A stretch of 7,812 nt of DNA from Anaerolineales bacterium (GTDB lineage Bacteria; Chloroflexota; Anaerolineae; Anaerolineales; Villigracilaceae), in assembly GCA_025938055.1 (NCBI GenBank), contig JAICQC010000216.1, forward strand, positions 1-7,812, given 5' to 3'. The position numbers and the translations under genes were made by a program. Positions 1 to 6,912 of the stretch are shown here, in pieces; position 1 is the stretch's first letter; each line of letters begins with the position of its first letter. A model generated the notes under the pieces. It was not told the DNA's origin. It did not search any database and saw only the letters and a program-made list of their open reading frames with translations.

Positions 1-2
1 CT

Positions 3-2453
3 GCCCACGCCTTGCTTGAGCTCAATCCAAATGCCACAAAGGATGAAATTCGCTTTGCGCTGAAGGATACTCTTTGCCGCTGTGCAGGATACCCGGCGAT
101 TGAGAGCTCTATCCTTGCGGCAGCAGAGTCCTTGCGAACAGGCGAGCCTATTAAAAAGCCAAATGTCCCTGACTCGATTCATACACATACATCGGTGGGC
201 CACGTGCATCTCCGCCCCGATGGGATTGAGAAGGTCAACGGCAAAGCGATTTACACAGACGATCTCGAATTCGAGGGTATGCTGTATGCCAAAGTGCGGC
301 GTGCGATGATCCCGCATGGCATTCTGACCAAACTGGATATTTCAAAAGCAAAGGCATTGCCTGGTGTCGCAGCCGTCTTAACCGCCGAAGATATCCCGGG
401 CGAGCGCAATCATGGCCTTGTCATCTATGATTGGCCCGTGATGGTTGGCATTGGAGAACGCGTCCGCTATGTGGGCGACGCGCTTGCGATCGTCGCCGCG
501 GAAACGCAGGAAATCGCCGAGCAGGCTGCGGCGCTGATTGAGGTGGAGTTCGACCTCCAACCTGTGATCACCAATCCCGTGCAGGCGCGCGCAGAGGGAG
601 TTCCGCAAATCCATGAAAAGGGCAATCTGCTCAAGCACATCAAGGTCCGCAAGGGTGATATGGACAGGGGCTTTGCGGAGGCGGATGTGATTTTTGAACA
701 TACATTCCACACTCCCACTACCGACCATGCCTTCCTTGAACCGGAATGCAGTATTGCTGTCCCAACACCTGATGATCGTATGGAAGTTTATGTTGGCTCG
801 CAGATTCCCTATCAGGACCGGATGCAGGTAGCGCGCGTCCTGGGCTGGCACGAGGAACGCCTTCGCATTGTCGGGCAGTTGATGGGCGGCGGCTTCGGCG
901 GCAAGGAAGACGTGATGGGGCAGATCCATTCGGCAATGCTGGCAAACGTCACGCAGCGCCCGGTCAAATTGTTGTTTGACCGTCACGAGAGTCTGCTTGT
1001 CCATCCCAAGCGTCATGCCACGCAGATCCGCGTCAAGATCGGTGCCAAGAAAGATGGTCGCATTGTTGCCTGTGACACGGAACTCTACGGTGACACGGGC
1101 GCGTACGCCTCGCTTGGCGAAAAGGTCATGACCCGTGCTACCACCCACTCAGCGGGTCCCTATGACATCGAGCACGTACGCGCCGACTGTTATGCCATGT
1201 ACACCAACAATCCGCCGGCGGGCGCCTTCCGCGGCTTTGGCGTGACCCAGTCCGCCTTTGCGGTCGAGTCGATGATGGACATGCTCGCCGAGACATTGAA
1301 CATCGAGCCCGTAGAACTGCGCCGCATGAACGCGCTGCAGGTTGGGAGCATCACCAATACCGGGCAAGACCTGCGTGAGTCGGTTGGCTTAACAGAATGC
1401 ATCGATCGTGTGGATGCAGAAATGCGCAAGCAGACCCCCGATCCTTTCAAGCCGTTCGTTGACCCCGCCAACCCGAACCTGGTGCGCGCCTGGGGCTTTG
1501 CCGCGGCGTACAAGAATACCGGTCTCGGCGGCGGCGCGCCAGACAAATCCGGTGCGGAAGTGGAACTTTATGATAACGGAACGTTCGAAGTGAGAAGCTC
1601 CTCTGCCGAAATGGGGCAGGGACTCGTGACCGTCATGCGCCTGACCGTTGCCGAAGAGATGGCAGTCCTGCCTGAGCAGGTGCGGGTCCTCGTTATGGAT
1701 ACAGACCTGACCCCGAACGGCGGACCCACAACCGCTTCACGCCAAACCTACGTTACGGGCAACGCTTCGCGTTATGCAGCAAAAACGTTGCGCAATGCGA
1801 TCACAGCGACGATGGCGGAGAAGTACGATGTGCGCCCGGAGCAGATCCGCTTTGAGAATGGCATCGTCCATGCCAATGGACATTCGATGACCTACTCCGA
1901 AGTCGCTCAGGAAATGAAAGCCATGGGACAGCATCCACGCGCTTTATATGAATACGAAGCGCCAAAGACCCAGCCTCTCGGCACGGGCGGCGACATGCAC
2001 TTTGCCTTCTCCTTTGGCGTACAGGCTGCCGAAGTGGAAGTGAACAAACTGACTGGTGAAGTGCGGGTGCTGAAAGTGATCTCCGCCAACGATGTAGGCA
2101 TGGCGGTCAATCCGCTTGGCTTGCAGGGGCAGGTGGAAGGCGGTGTGATGATGGGATTAGGCAACTGCCTCACCGAAGAGTTCATCATGGATAACGGGTA
2201 TGTTGTTACTGATCATCTGGCGCGTTACCGTATCCCAGGCATCATGCTCACGCCGGAGATTACTTCCATTATTGTTGAGCACCCCACTGCCGAAGGCCCA
2301 TACGGTGCCAAAGGCGTGGGCGAGATATGCAGTATCCCCACTACTCCCGCGATCACGAACGCTATCTACAATGCCGTGGGAGTAAGGATCGATAAGCTGC
2401 CGGTAGACCAGGAGTTGATTGCAAGGGAATTGTGGGAGCGCGAAGCATCATAA
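3..2453 (+). CDS. Molybdenum hydroxylase, xanthine dehydrogenase family, fused [2Fe-2S] and molybdopterin domains (5' end outside window)
   Basis: The frame is open from the left edge, so the true start lies outside; the TTG at 12 is an internal Leu codon. Numbering that codon as 1, residues 1-45 are the end of the helical [2Fe-2S] domain, with the last two cluster cysteines in CRCAGY (C22, C24). After a linker, the molybdopterin domains run from about 64 to 813. Visible motifs are Q264 in GSQ, GGGFGGKE (292-299), GAFRGFG (404-410), EMGQG (533-537) and GAKGVGE ending in E771, the expected catalytic base. No FAD domain separates the iron-sulfur and Mo parts. This is the layout of Desulfovibrio gigas aldehyde oxidoreductase and of the fused 'selenium-dependent xanthine dehydrogenase' type. 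The enzyme should hydroxylate a purine or similar heterocycle, or an aldehyde, using water and passing electrons through Fe-S clusters. The C-terminus is complete (TAA 2451-2453). The family is certain; the substrate is inferred. Confidence 0.93.
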   Translation, partial: AHALLELNPNATKDEIRFALKDTLCRCAGYPAIESSILAAAESLRTGEPIKKPNVPDSIHTHTSVGHVHLRPDGIEKVNGKAIYTDDLEFEGMLYAKVRRAMIPHGILTKLDISKAKALPGVAAVLTAEDIPGERNHGLVIYDWPVMVGIGERVRYVGDALAIVAAETQEIAEQAAALIEVEFDLQPVITNPVQARAEGVPQIHEKGNLLKHIKVRKGDMDRGFAEADVIFEHTFHTPTTDHAFLEPECSIAVPTPDDRMEVYVGSQIPYQDRMQVARVLGWHEERLRIVGQLMGGGFGGKEDVMGQIHSAMLANVTQRPVKLLFDRHESLLVHPKRHATQIRVKIGAKKDGRIVACDTELYGDTGAYASLGEKVMTRATTHSAGPYDIEHVRADCYAMYTNNPPAGAFRGFGVTQSAFAVESMMDMLAETLNIEPVELRRMNALQVGSITNTGQDLRESVGLTECIDRVDAEMRKQTPDPFKPFVDPANPNLVRAWGFAAAYKNTGLGGGAPDKSGAEVELYDNGTFEVRSSSAEMGQGLVTVMRLTVAEEMAVLPEQVRVLVMDTDLTPNGGPTTASRQTYVTGNASRYAAKTLRNAITATMAEKYDVRPEQIRFENGIVHANGHSMTYSEVAQEMKAMGQHPRALYEYEAPKTQPLGTGGDMHFAFSFGVQAAEVEVNKLTGEVRVLKVISANDVGMAVNPLGLQGQVEGGVMMGLGNCLTEEFIMDNGYVVTDHLARYRIPGIMLTPEITSIIVEHPTAEGPYGAKGVGEICSIPTTPAITNAIYNAVGVRIDKLPVDQELIARELWEREAS

Positions 2454-2471
2454 ACAAACATTACTACTAGA

Positions 2472-2510
2472 TAAAAGGACTCTCAGGTCTCAAGACTGAG
2501 AGTCCTTTTA
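2472..2510 (+). terminator. Hairpin H1, likely rho-independent terminator of the hydroxylase gene; repeat copy 1
   Basis: This is a perfect 15-bp inverted repeat. The left arm is 2472-2486 and the right arm 2496-2510, around a 9-nt loop. It begins 18 nt after the hydroxylase stop codon. The arms contain GGACTCTC and GAGAGTCC. A run of A on the left and TTTTA on the right would let it act on either strand, though the T-run is short for a strong terminator. Arm and loop sequence are shared with the hairpins at 2561 and 3291, so it is probably also a member of a dispersed repeat family. Confidence 0.8.
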
Positions 2511-2560
2511 GGTTAATACCTGAATAAAATGATTGTAGCAGAAATTCTTCATGGAAATCA

Positions 2561-2598
2561 AAAGGGACTCTCGAGGTTTCAAACCCGAGAGTCCCTTT
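2561..2598 (-). terminator. Hairpin H2, likely terminator of the minus-strand DUF2442 gene; repeat copy 2
   Basis: A perfect 13-bp stem (2561-2573 with 2586-2598) is extended by an inner GGTT/AACC stem past a bulged A at 2574. It begins 13 nt beyond the stop codon of the DUF2442 gene. Read on the minus strand, the stem is followed by TTTT and then GATTT, which is a better terminator tail than the one on the plus side. H1 and H2 together separate two convergent transcription units. Confidence 0.8.
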
Positions 2599-2611
2599 CT
2601 CTATTTCGCAG

Positions 2612-2947
2612 CTACACGCGCTTTAGAAGGTTTCTCTTCTTTTTAGGGATGGTTGCCATCGCCAAATTTTTCTTTTGCCCACGGGTTGTTTTGCGCCGTG
2701 ACTGAATTTCTTTTGACGGCTTGCTTTCAAGATAAAGCGTATCATAACTTAAGTCAACATCCCCCTGCCACTCCACCGATCCAGACATCACTCTCGCCGT
2801 TTGAAATAAGGCTAGGTTTTTTAGTTTTCTAAATACAGGTTGCTGGAGATAAGGTTTTAGGTCGAATACGCGCTTTTCGCCATTTTCGAAGGTCAGCAAC
2901 AGGCAATAATCTTCCTGTGGTTTGACGGATTTTACATACGGATTCAT
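2612..2947 (-). CDS. DUF2442 domain protein with a basic C-terminal tail
   Basis: A 111-residue protein whose residues 1-75 match the DUF2442 pattern as I know it: an N-terminal NPYVKSVKP strand, then LLLTFENGEKRVFDLKPYL (17-35), PVFRKLKN (37-44), a VEWQGDVDLSYD segment (58-69) and the family-typical LYLES end. The start is well supported: AGGAG lies 7 nt upstream of the ATG and overlaps the stop of the preceding gene. That gene is a damaged DUF4160 gene ending 8 nt upstream, so the two were one transcript. Residues 76-111 go beyond the usual domain and are very basic: 14 Lys/Arg against one Glu. Small DUF2442 proteins have no settled role; adjacency to DUF4160 is something I recall as common, and a toxin-antitoxin-like or DNA-binding role is only a guess. 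The hairpin at 2561-2598 probably ends the transcript. Confidence 0.88.
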   Translation of the reverse strand: MNPYVKSVKPQEDYCLLLTFENGEKRVFDLKPYLQQPVFRKLKNLALFQTARVMSGSVEWQGDVDLSYDTLYLESKPSKEIQSRRKTTRGQKKNLAMATIPKKKRNLLKRV

Positions 2948-2955
2948 TCTTTCTC

Positions 2956-3225
2956 CTATTTCAATGGGTCAATCTTAAAGACTTCTTCTCCATTGACCGC
3001 CAATTTCCAGTTGGCATTCAGTTCTTCGCGCCGAATTTCTATCCATGCTAATACAAGGCGGGTCTTGTTCTTAGGAAATTTTCCTGCGAGCAGTTTGCCA
3101 TCTGTAATGCTGAAAACAGCTTTATCATTCCCATATTCCGCATGAATATGAGGAATATGATGTTACTTATTGTCCGCGTAATACATACGTACGATAATGC
3201 CATAGAACATAGAGAGAATTGGCAT
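2956..3225 (-). pseudogene. DUF4160 gene interrupted by an in-frame TAA at codon 21
   Basis: Reading the minus strand from the ATG at 3225-3223 gives MPILSMFYGIIVRMYYADNK, then TAA (3165-3163), then HHIPHIHAEYGNDKAVFSI and onward through LVLAWIEIRREELNANWKLA to a natural TAG at 2958-2956. Apart from that codon the 90-codon frame is whole and matches DUF4160 from start to end. The family commonly has Gln between the Lys and the His pair, so one CAA-to-TAA change explains the lesion. A strong AGGAG sits 8 nt before the ATG, so the first 20 codons could still be translated. No ATG or GTG follows the stop in frame early enough to restart the domain. The DUF2442 gene starts 8 nt after the TAG. Alternatives are a base-call error, or read-through. 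TAA is a genuine stop elsewhere in this window, so general codon reassignment is unlikely. Family function is unknown. Confidence 0.85.
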
Positions 3226-3233
3226 ACCTTTTA

Positions 3234-3250
3234 CTCCTGTTTTGATTATA
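3234..3250 (-). promoter_or_regulatory. Possible -10 box and Shine-Dalgarno site of the DUF4160/DUF2442 pair
   Basis: On the minus strand a perfect TATAAT lies at 3250-3245, and AGGAG at 3238-3234 sits 8 nt before the DUF4160 ATG. A transcript from this -10 box would start around 3239-3238, giving a very short leader that only just includes the ribosome site. No convincing -35 hexamer is seen 16-18 nt upstream. The ribosome site is solid; the promoter is a weak call. Confidence 0.4.
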
Positions 3251-3290
3251 ACTACTTTCTACTGTAATGCGCTTTTGGATTGATATGTAA

Positions 3291-3326
3291 AAACGGCTCT
3301 CAAGGTTTCAAACCTGAGGGTCCTTT
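3291..3326. repeat. Hairpin H3, degenerate repeat copy 3 upstream of thrC
   Basis: The outer arms 3291-3301 and 3316-3326 pair with two G-T wobbles and one C-C mismatch. An A-T pair (3302/3315), a bulged A (3303) and an inner GGTT/AACC stem with a 3-nt loop follow. The loop and inner stem, GGTTTCAAACC, are identical to the equivalent part of H2 apart from flanking bases. It lies 97 nt before the thrC ATG and about 65 nt behind the start of the minus-strand DUF4160 gene. It does not directly follow a gene end, so a plain terminator role is less obvious; it could insulate the two divergent units or lie in the thrC leader. The 96 nt between it and thrC hold a weak CCTTAA/TTAAAGG hairpin near 3341-3356 and nothing else I can name. 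Confidence 0.65.
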
Positions 3327-3422
3327 CTTGGATACACTCACCTTAAGCCTTAAAGGGTGTTTAGTCCCTCAGCACTCTCTTCACTGCATCAGGTACAATT
3401 GGGCGAGAAGAAGAAATCATAC

Positions 3423-4691
3423 ATGAATAAATTCGTGGGTTATCGCTGTTCGTTATGCGGAGAGCAATATTCTCCGTCGGACGTCACCTACACCTGCCCC
3501 AGGGACGGCGGAAACCTGGATGTGGTGCTGGACTACGACTCCATCAAAAGTAAATACAAGCCCGAGGACATTATCTCGCGCCATGATCCCTCGCTATGGC
3601 GGTTTTTGCCGCTCTTACCAGTAAGCGAACCAGAGGGGAGTGGGACTCCCTTACATGTTGCAGGCGGGACGCCCATTTACAATCTCCTGCGCCTCGCTAG
3701 GAAGCTTAACCTGCGAACGCTGTGGCTCAAGGATGAGTCGCGCAACCCGACAGCTTCCTTCAAGGATCGAGCCAGCGCCATTGTTGTGGCGCGTGCGCAG
3801 GAAATCGGGGCGGAGGTCGTTGTCACAGCCTCCACGGGCAATGCGGGCGCGGCGCTGGCAGGGATGTCTGCCGCGGTGGGGCAAAAGGCGATTATCTTTG
3901 CGCCAAAGTCCGCGCCCCAGGCAAAGGTGGCGCAGCTGCTGGTCTTTGGCGCACAGGTCATCCTGGTGGACGGGACGTATGATGATGCCTTCGATCTGAC
4001 GATCACAGCCGCCCAGGAATTTGGATGGTACTGTCGCAACACCGGCTACAATCCCTTCACCCTGGAAGGCAAGAAGACGGCTGCCCTTGAGATCTGGGAG
4101 TGGTGGGAGCATACTCATCAGAAATGGCATGAGAAAGTGGGCGCGGATGTAGACCACGCGCCGCTGACGATTTTCGTCTCCGTAGGAGATGGCAATATCA
4201 TTTCTGGTATTCACAAAGGGTTCAAGGACCTGTATCAATTGGGCTGGCTGCCGCGAATTCCGCGCATCATCGGGGTGCAGGCAGAAGGCTCCGCCGCGAT
4301 TTCAAATGCCTTCCACGCAGATACGGAGATCATCACACCCGTCTCCGCCAACACGATTGCGGATAGTATTTCCGTAGACCTGCCGCGGGATGGCGTTCGC
4401 GCCGTTCGCGCGACGAAGGAAACGGGTGGCACGTACGTTAATGTATCAGACCAGGAGATTCTCAACGCCATTGCTGAGCTTGGCAGGGTGGGCGTCTTTG
4501 CGGAACCCGCCGGTGCAGCCGCCTATGCGGGTCTGGTCAAGGCAGCCGGCTCAGGCGTAGTGGGAGGCGAAGATCCGATCCTGGTGTTAAATACAGGGAG
4601 CGGATTGAAAGATGTGCGCGCTGCGATGCAGTCCATCCCATCTGCTCCGATTATTGACCCTACGCTGGAGGCACTCAAGCGTTTGCTATGA
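3423..4691 (+). CDS. thrC: Threonine synthase
   Basis: A 422-residue PLP-dependent enzyme converting O-phosphohomoserine to threonine and phosphate in the cytoplasm. An N-terminal cysteine ribbon (C9, C12, C25; the expected fourth position reads D28) precedes the fold-type II PLP domain. Visible motifs are ASFKDR with the PLP lysine K114, STGNAG (138-143) with the cofactor-contacting N140, the glycine-rich phosphate loop VGDGN (254-258), and LNTGSGLKD (389-397) near the C-terminus, typical of threonine synthase. I chose the ATG at 3423, with a modest GAAGAAG about 10 nt upstream and a natural first residue before the ribbon. The frame extends up to a GTG at 3357, but that codon has no ribosome site at proper distance. 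First gene of an operon: its TGA overlaps the next ATG by 4 nt. Threonine dehydratase or a related lyase is the main alternative but fits less well. Confidence 0.93.
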   Translation: MNKFVGYRCSLCGEQYSPSDVTYTCPRDGGNLDVVLDYDSIKSKYKPEDIISRHDPSLWRFLPLLPVSEPEGSGTPLHVAGGTPIYNLLRLARKLNLRTLWLKDESRNPTASFKDRASAIVVARAQEIGAEVVVTASTGNAGAALAGMSAAVGQKAIIFAPKSAPQAKVAQLLVFGAQVILVDGTYDDAFDLTITAAQEFGWYCRNTGYNPFTLEGKKTAALEIWEWWEHTHQKWHEKVGADVDHAPLTIFVSVGDGNIISGIHKGFKDLYQLGWLPRIPRIIGVQAEGSAAISNAFHADTEIITPVSANTIADSISVDLPRDGVRAVRATKETGGTYVNVSDQEILNAIAELGRVGVFAEPAGAAAYAGLVKAAGSGVVGGEDPILVLNTGSGLKDVRAAMQSIPSAPIIDPTLEALKRLL

Positions 4692-5944
4692 TGAGAGAGA
4701 ACTGGAGTTTGCCGTTTCGCTATGTGATCGGGATCGTAAGCTTGGTCCTGTTCATTGTGTTTCTCATTTATGCGCGGGATGCAGTGACAAACCTGGCGAT
4801 CGCAGCGTTTGTCGCCTATCTCATTAATCCGGCGGTTGTCTACCTTACGACCCAGACCCGCATGGAGCGTGTAGCTGCGGTAAACCTCGTTTATTTTTCC
4901 GCAGTCATTTTGTTGATCGGGCTGCCCGCCACTCTGCTGCCGATCTTTGCGGACGAGGCGGAGATCATCGTGGAGGACCTGCTTGGTCTCTCTACCCAGC
5001 TTAGCCAAATGCTGTCGAATCCCATACGGATCGGCAGGCTGGTTTTCCATTTGGAGGAGTGGGGTCAAAGCCTGTTTCAGGTGCAAAACGCGGTTCTCTC
5101 GCCTCTTCCTGAACAAGCCTTCCAATTACTTGAAACGACCTCCGTCGGTGTGTTGTGGTTCCTGGTGATTTTGGTGAGCGTGCACCTGTTCCTGTCGCAG
5201 TGGCCGCGCATGCGGGACTGGCTGATCGATCTTGCGCCACCCCCGTACCGGCCTGAAATCCAGGAGCTGTACAATCGCATCAGAAGGGTGTGGCTGGCGT
5301 ATCTGCGCGGTCAGATCGTTTTGATGCTAATTGTTGGCGTGGTCTTTACGGTCGCCTGGCTCATCCTGGGGATTCCCGGTGCGCTGGCGCTGGGTGTGGC
5401 TGCCGGGCTTTTCACTCTGATCCCGGATGTCGGTCCGTTTTTGGCAATGGTCCTGGCGGCAGGGGTGGCGCTCCTCGAAGGATCCACCTGGATCCCGCTT
5501 TCCAATTTTTGGGTCACAGGCATCGTCATTATCGTTTACCTGGTGTTGATCAATCTAAAGAACTTCTTCCTGCGTCCCTACATTATGGGACGCAGCGTGC
5601 ACATGAATGAAGCGCTGGTTTTTATTGCGATCATCATCGCCACGATCCTGCAGGGAATTCTCGGCGCGCTGCTGGTCGTCCCGGTGCTGGCATCTGTGGT
5701 GGTGATCGGCGGGTATATCCAGCGACGTGTGCTTGGGCTGCCTCCCTTTGAAGATGATGGCAGCAGACAATTTCTCGCTCCGCTGCAAGCCCATGCACCA
5801 CGCCGCCGGTGGAGTAGAAAGGAACGACGCGAACGCCTTGCGAAGGGGCAGGCGCCTGAGGCGTCCGAGCCCGCCCCGGTGCTTCTTAATGATCCCCCTC
5901 CTTCATCTGAGGAAATTCCTCTTCAAGAGAAACCCCAAGAATGA
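4688..5944 (+). CDS. AI-2E family transporter (PF01594-type membrane protein)
   Basis: A 418-residue polytopic inner-membrane protein. Hydrophobic segments are near 11-29, 33-53, 64-87, 152-170, 208-230, 231-263, 273-295 and 306-343, agreeing with the eight-helix layout of the family. The soluble stretch at about 88-150 between the third and fourth helices is also typical. Family-like motifs include YLRGQ (205-209), IPDVGPFLA (245-253) and [14 protein letters not shown] (296-309). Members have been linked to autoinducer-2 export, Na+/H+ exchange or other small-molecule transport, so the substrate here is unknown. Residues 352-418 form a non-membrane tail: a basic part ([17 protein letters not shown], 371-387) then a Pro/Glu-rich end, probably cytoplasmic. 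The start overlaps the thrC stop as ATGA; an ATG at 4691 is an equal alternative. GGAGG at 4667-4671 is rather distant, so coupling to thrC translation seems likely. Confidence 0.9.
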   Translation: MMRENWSLPFRYVIGIVSLVLFIVFLIYARDAVTNLAIAAFVAYLINPAVVYLTTQTRMERVAAVNLVYFSAVILLIGLPATLLPIFADEAEIIVEDLLGLSTQLSQMLSNPIRIGRLVFHLEEWGQSLFQVQNAVLSPLPEQAFQLLETTSVGVLWFLVILVSVHLFLSQWPRMRDWLIDLAPPPYRPEIQELYNRIRRVWLAYLRGQIVLMLIVGVVFTVAWLILGIPGALALGVAAGLFTLIPDVGPFLAMVLAAGVALLEGSTWIPLSNFWVTGIVIIVYLVLINLKNFFLRPYIMGRSVHMNEALVFIAIIIATILQGILGALLVVPVLASVVVIGGYIQRRVLGLPPFEDDGSRQFLAPLQAHAPRRRWSRKERRERLAKGQAPEASEPAPVLLNDPPPSSEEIPLQEKPQE

Positions 5945-6879
5945 CAATCACCTACTCCATCGTTGCACCGATCTACAATGAGCTGGAAAACCTTCCGGAG
6001 CTATATCGCCGCGTCAAAGATGTGATGGACTCGACAGGTGAACCCTGGGAATTACTGCTTGTCGATGATGGTTCCACCGATGGGTCTACAGACTTGATCT
6101 GTGAACTTGGACGGGAGGATGCGCGCGTCCGCCCCGTTATTTTTGCCCGCAACTTCGGGCACCAGATTGCCATTACCGCTGGCTGGGATTATGCGCGCGG
6201 CGATGCGGTCGTGATTATCGACGCCGACCTGCAGGACCCGCCGGAAGTCATTCTCGAGATGGCGAAGAAGTGGAAGGAAGGCTACGAGGTTGTGTACGCC
6301 GTGCGCGCTGAGCGTGAGGGGGAATCCTGGTTCAAGCTGTGGACCGCGTCCTTGTTCTATCGCCTGATCTATCGCATAACGGATGTGAAGATTCCCCTCG
6401 ACACGGGCGATTTCCGTTTGATGGACCGCAGCGTAGTGGACGTGCTCAAGCAGATGCGCGAACGGCACCGCTTCCCACGCGGAATGTCTGCCTGGGTGGG
6501 ATTCAAACAGATCGGCGTCGAATATAAGCGTGCGGCGCGCGTCGCGGGCGAGACGAAATATCCGTTTCGAAAAATGTTCCGCCTGGCGCTAAACGCCATT
6601 ACCAGTTTTTCGTATTTCCCACTGCAGGTTGCCACCTTCTTCGGGTTCGCCTCGGCAGGGATTGCCATCCTTGCGATTGTCCCTGTCGTCTATCTGCGTA
6701 TCACAGGTTCCCAGGCATTCTTCGGTCAAGCCACAACCCTGATTGCCGTCCTCTTTTTGGGTGGCGTGCAATTGATCTCACTGGGTATTCTGGGTGAATA
6801 CATTGGTCGCCTGTATGATGAAGCCAAAGGCAGACCGTTGTATATCGTGCGTGAAGCCCCAAAAGATCAGGCTGGCTGA
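5941..6879 (+). CDS. Family 2 glycosyltransferase, membrane-anchored polyprenyl-phosphate sugar transferase type
   Basis: A 312-residue protein with a GT-A catalytic domain (about 1-220) and two C-terminal transmembrane helices (about 228-252 and 263-285). It shows SIVAPIYNE at the N-terminus, the nucleotide-binding VDDGSTDGS (41-49), the metal/donor motif DADLQDPPE (94-102), DTGDFRLMD (154-162) and [10 protein letters not shown] (203-212) just before the membrane part. This is the GtrB/DPM-like group, which moves glucose or another sugar from a nucleotide donor to a polyprenyl phosphate on the cytoplasmic face for later use in envelope glycans. The exact sugar cannot be read from sequence. 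The ATG overlaps the preceding stop as ATGA, with only a weak AAGAGA 10 nt upstream, so it probably depends on coupled translation. It ends the operon. The 33 nt before the convergent acetyltransferase gene contain no convincing terminator. Confidence 0.93.
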   Translation: MTITYSIVAPIYNELENLPELYRRVKDVMDSTGEPWELLLVDDGSTDGSTDLICELGREDARVRPVIFARNFGHQIAITAGWDYARGDAVVIIDADLQDPPEVILEMAKKWKEGYEVVYAVRAEREGESWFKLWTASLFYRLIYRITDVKIPLDTGDFRLMDRSVVDVLKQMRERHRFPRGMSAWVGFKQIGVEYKRAARVAGETKYPFRKMFRLALNAITSFSYFPLQVATFFGFASAGIAILAIVPVVYLRITGSQAFFGQATTLIAVLFLGGVQLISLGILGEYIGRLYDEAKGRPLYIVREAPKDQAG

Positions 6880-6912
6880 TATTCGCCAGGATGCAGGTTC
6901 TTTTGCAAGTTG

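Noticed and set aside
378..1148. A 256-codon minus-strand open frame opposite the hydroxylase gene
   Set aside because: It lies wholly antisense to strongly conserved motifs of a clear gene, and its translation has no recognisable domain. Treated as a codon-usage shadow.
3143..3225. Frameshift instead of nonsense mutation in the DUF4160 gene
   Set aside because: The same frame carries recognisable family sequence on both sides of the TAA, so no shift is needed.
2454..3356. CRISPR-like array suggested by repeated hairpins
   Set aside because: Only three copies, irregular spacing (tens to several hundred nt), palindromic throughout and associated with gene ends; no regular spacers or cas genes.
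3394..3399. TACAAT as a -10 box for thrC
   Set aside because: Close to consensus, but no -35 hexamer at 16-18 nt and the implied leader would be under 20 nt. Not strong enough to annotate.
3357..3422. GTG at 3357 as the thrC start, adding 22 residues
   Set aside because: No ribosome site at a suitable distance, the segment overlaps a weak hairpin, and the added residues are not family-like. The ATG at 3423 fits better.
3651..4238. A 195-codon minus-strand open frame opposite thrC
   Set aside because: It is antisense to the PLP core of threonine synthase, with no domain pattern.
4523..5125. A 200-codon minus-strand open frame across the thrC/AI-2E junction
   Set aside because: It spans two well-supported plus-strand genes and its translation is of low-complexity character with no family features.
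6872..6889. CTGGC/GCCAG inverted repeat as terminator of the thrC operon
   Set aside because: Only 5 bp, the left part is still in the coding region, and no T-run follows. Too weak to call.
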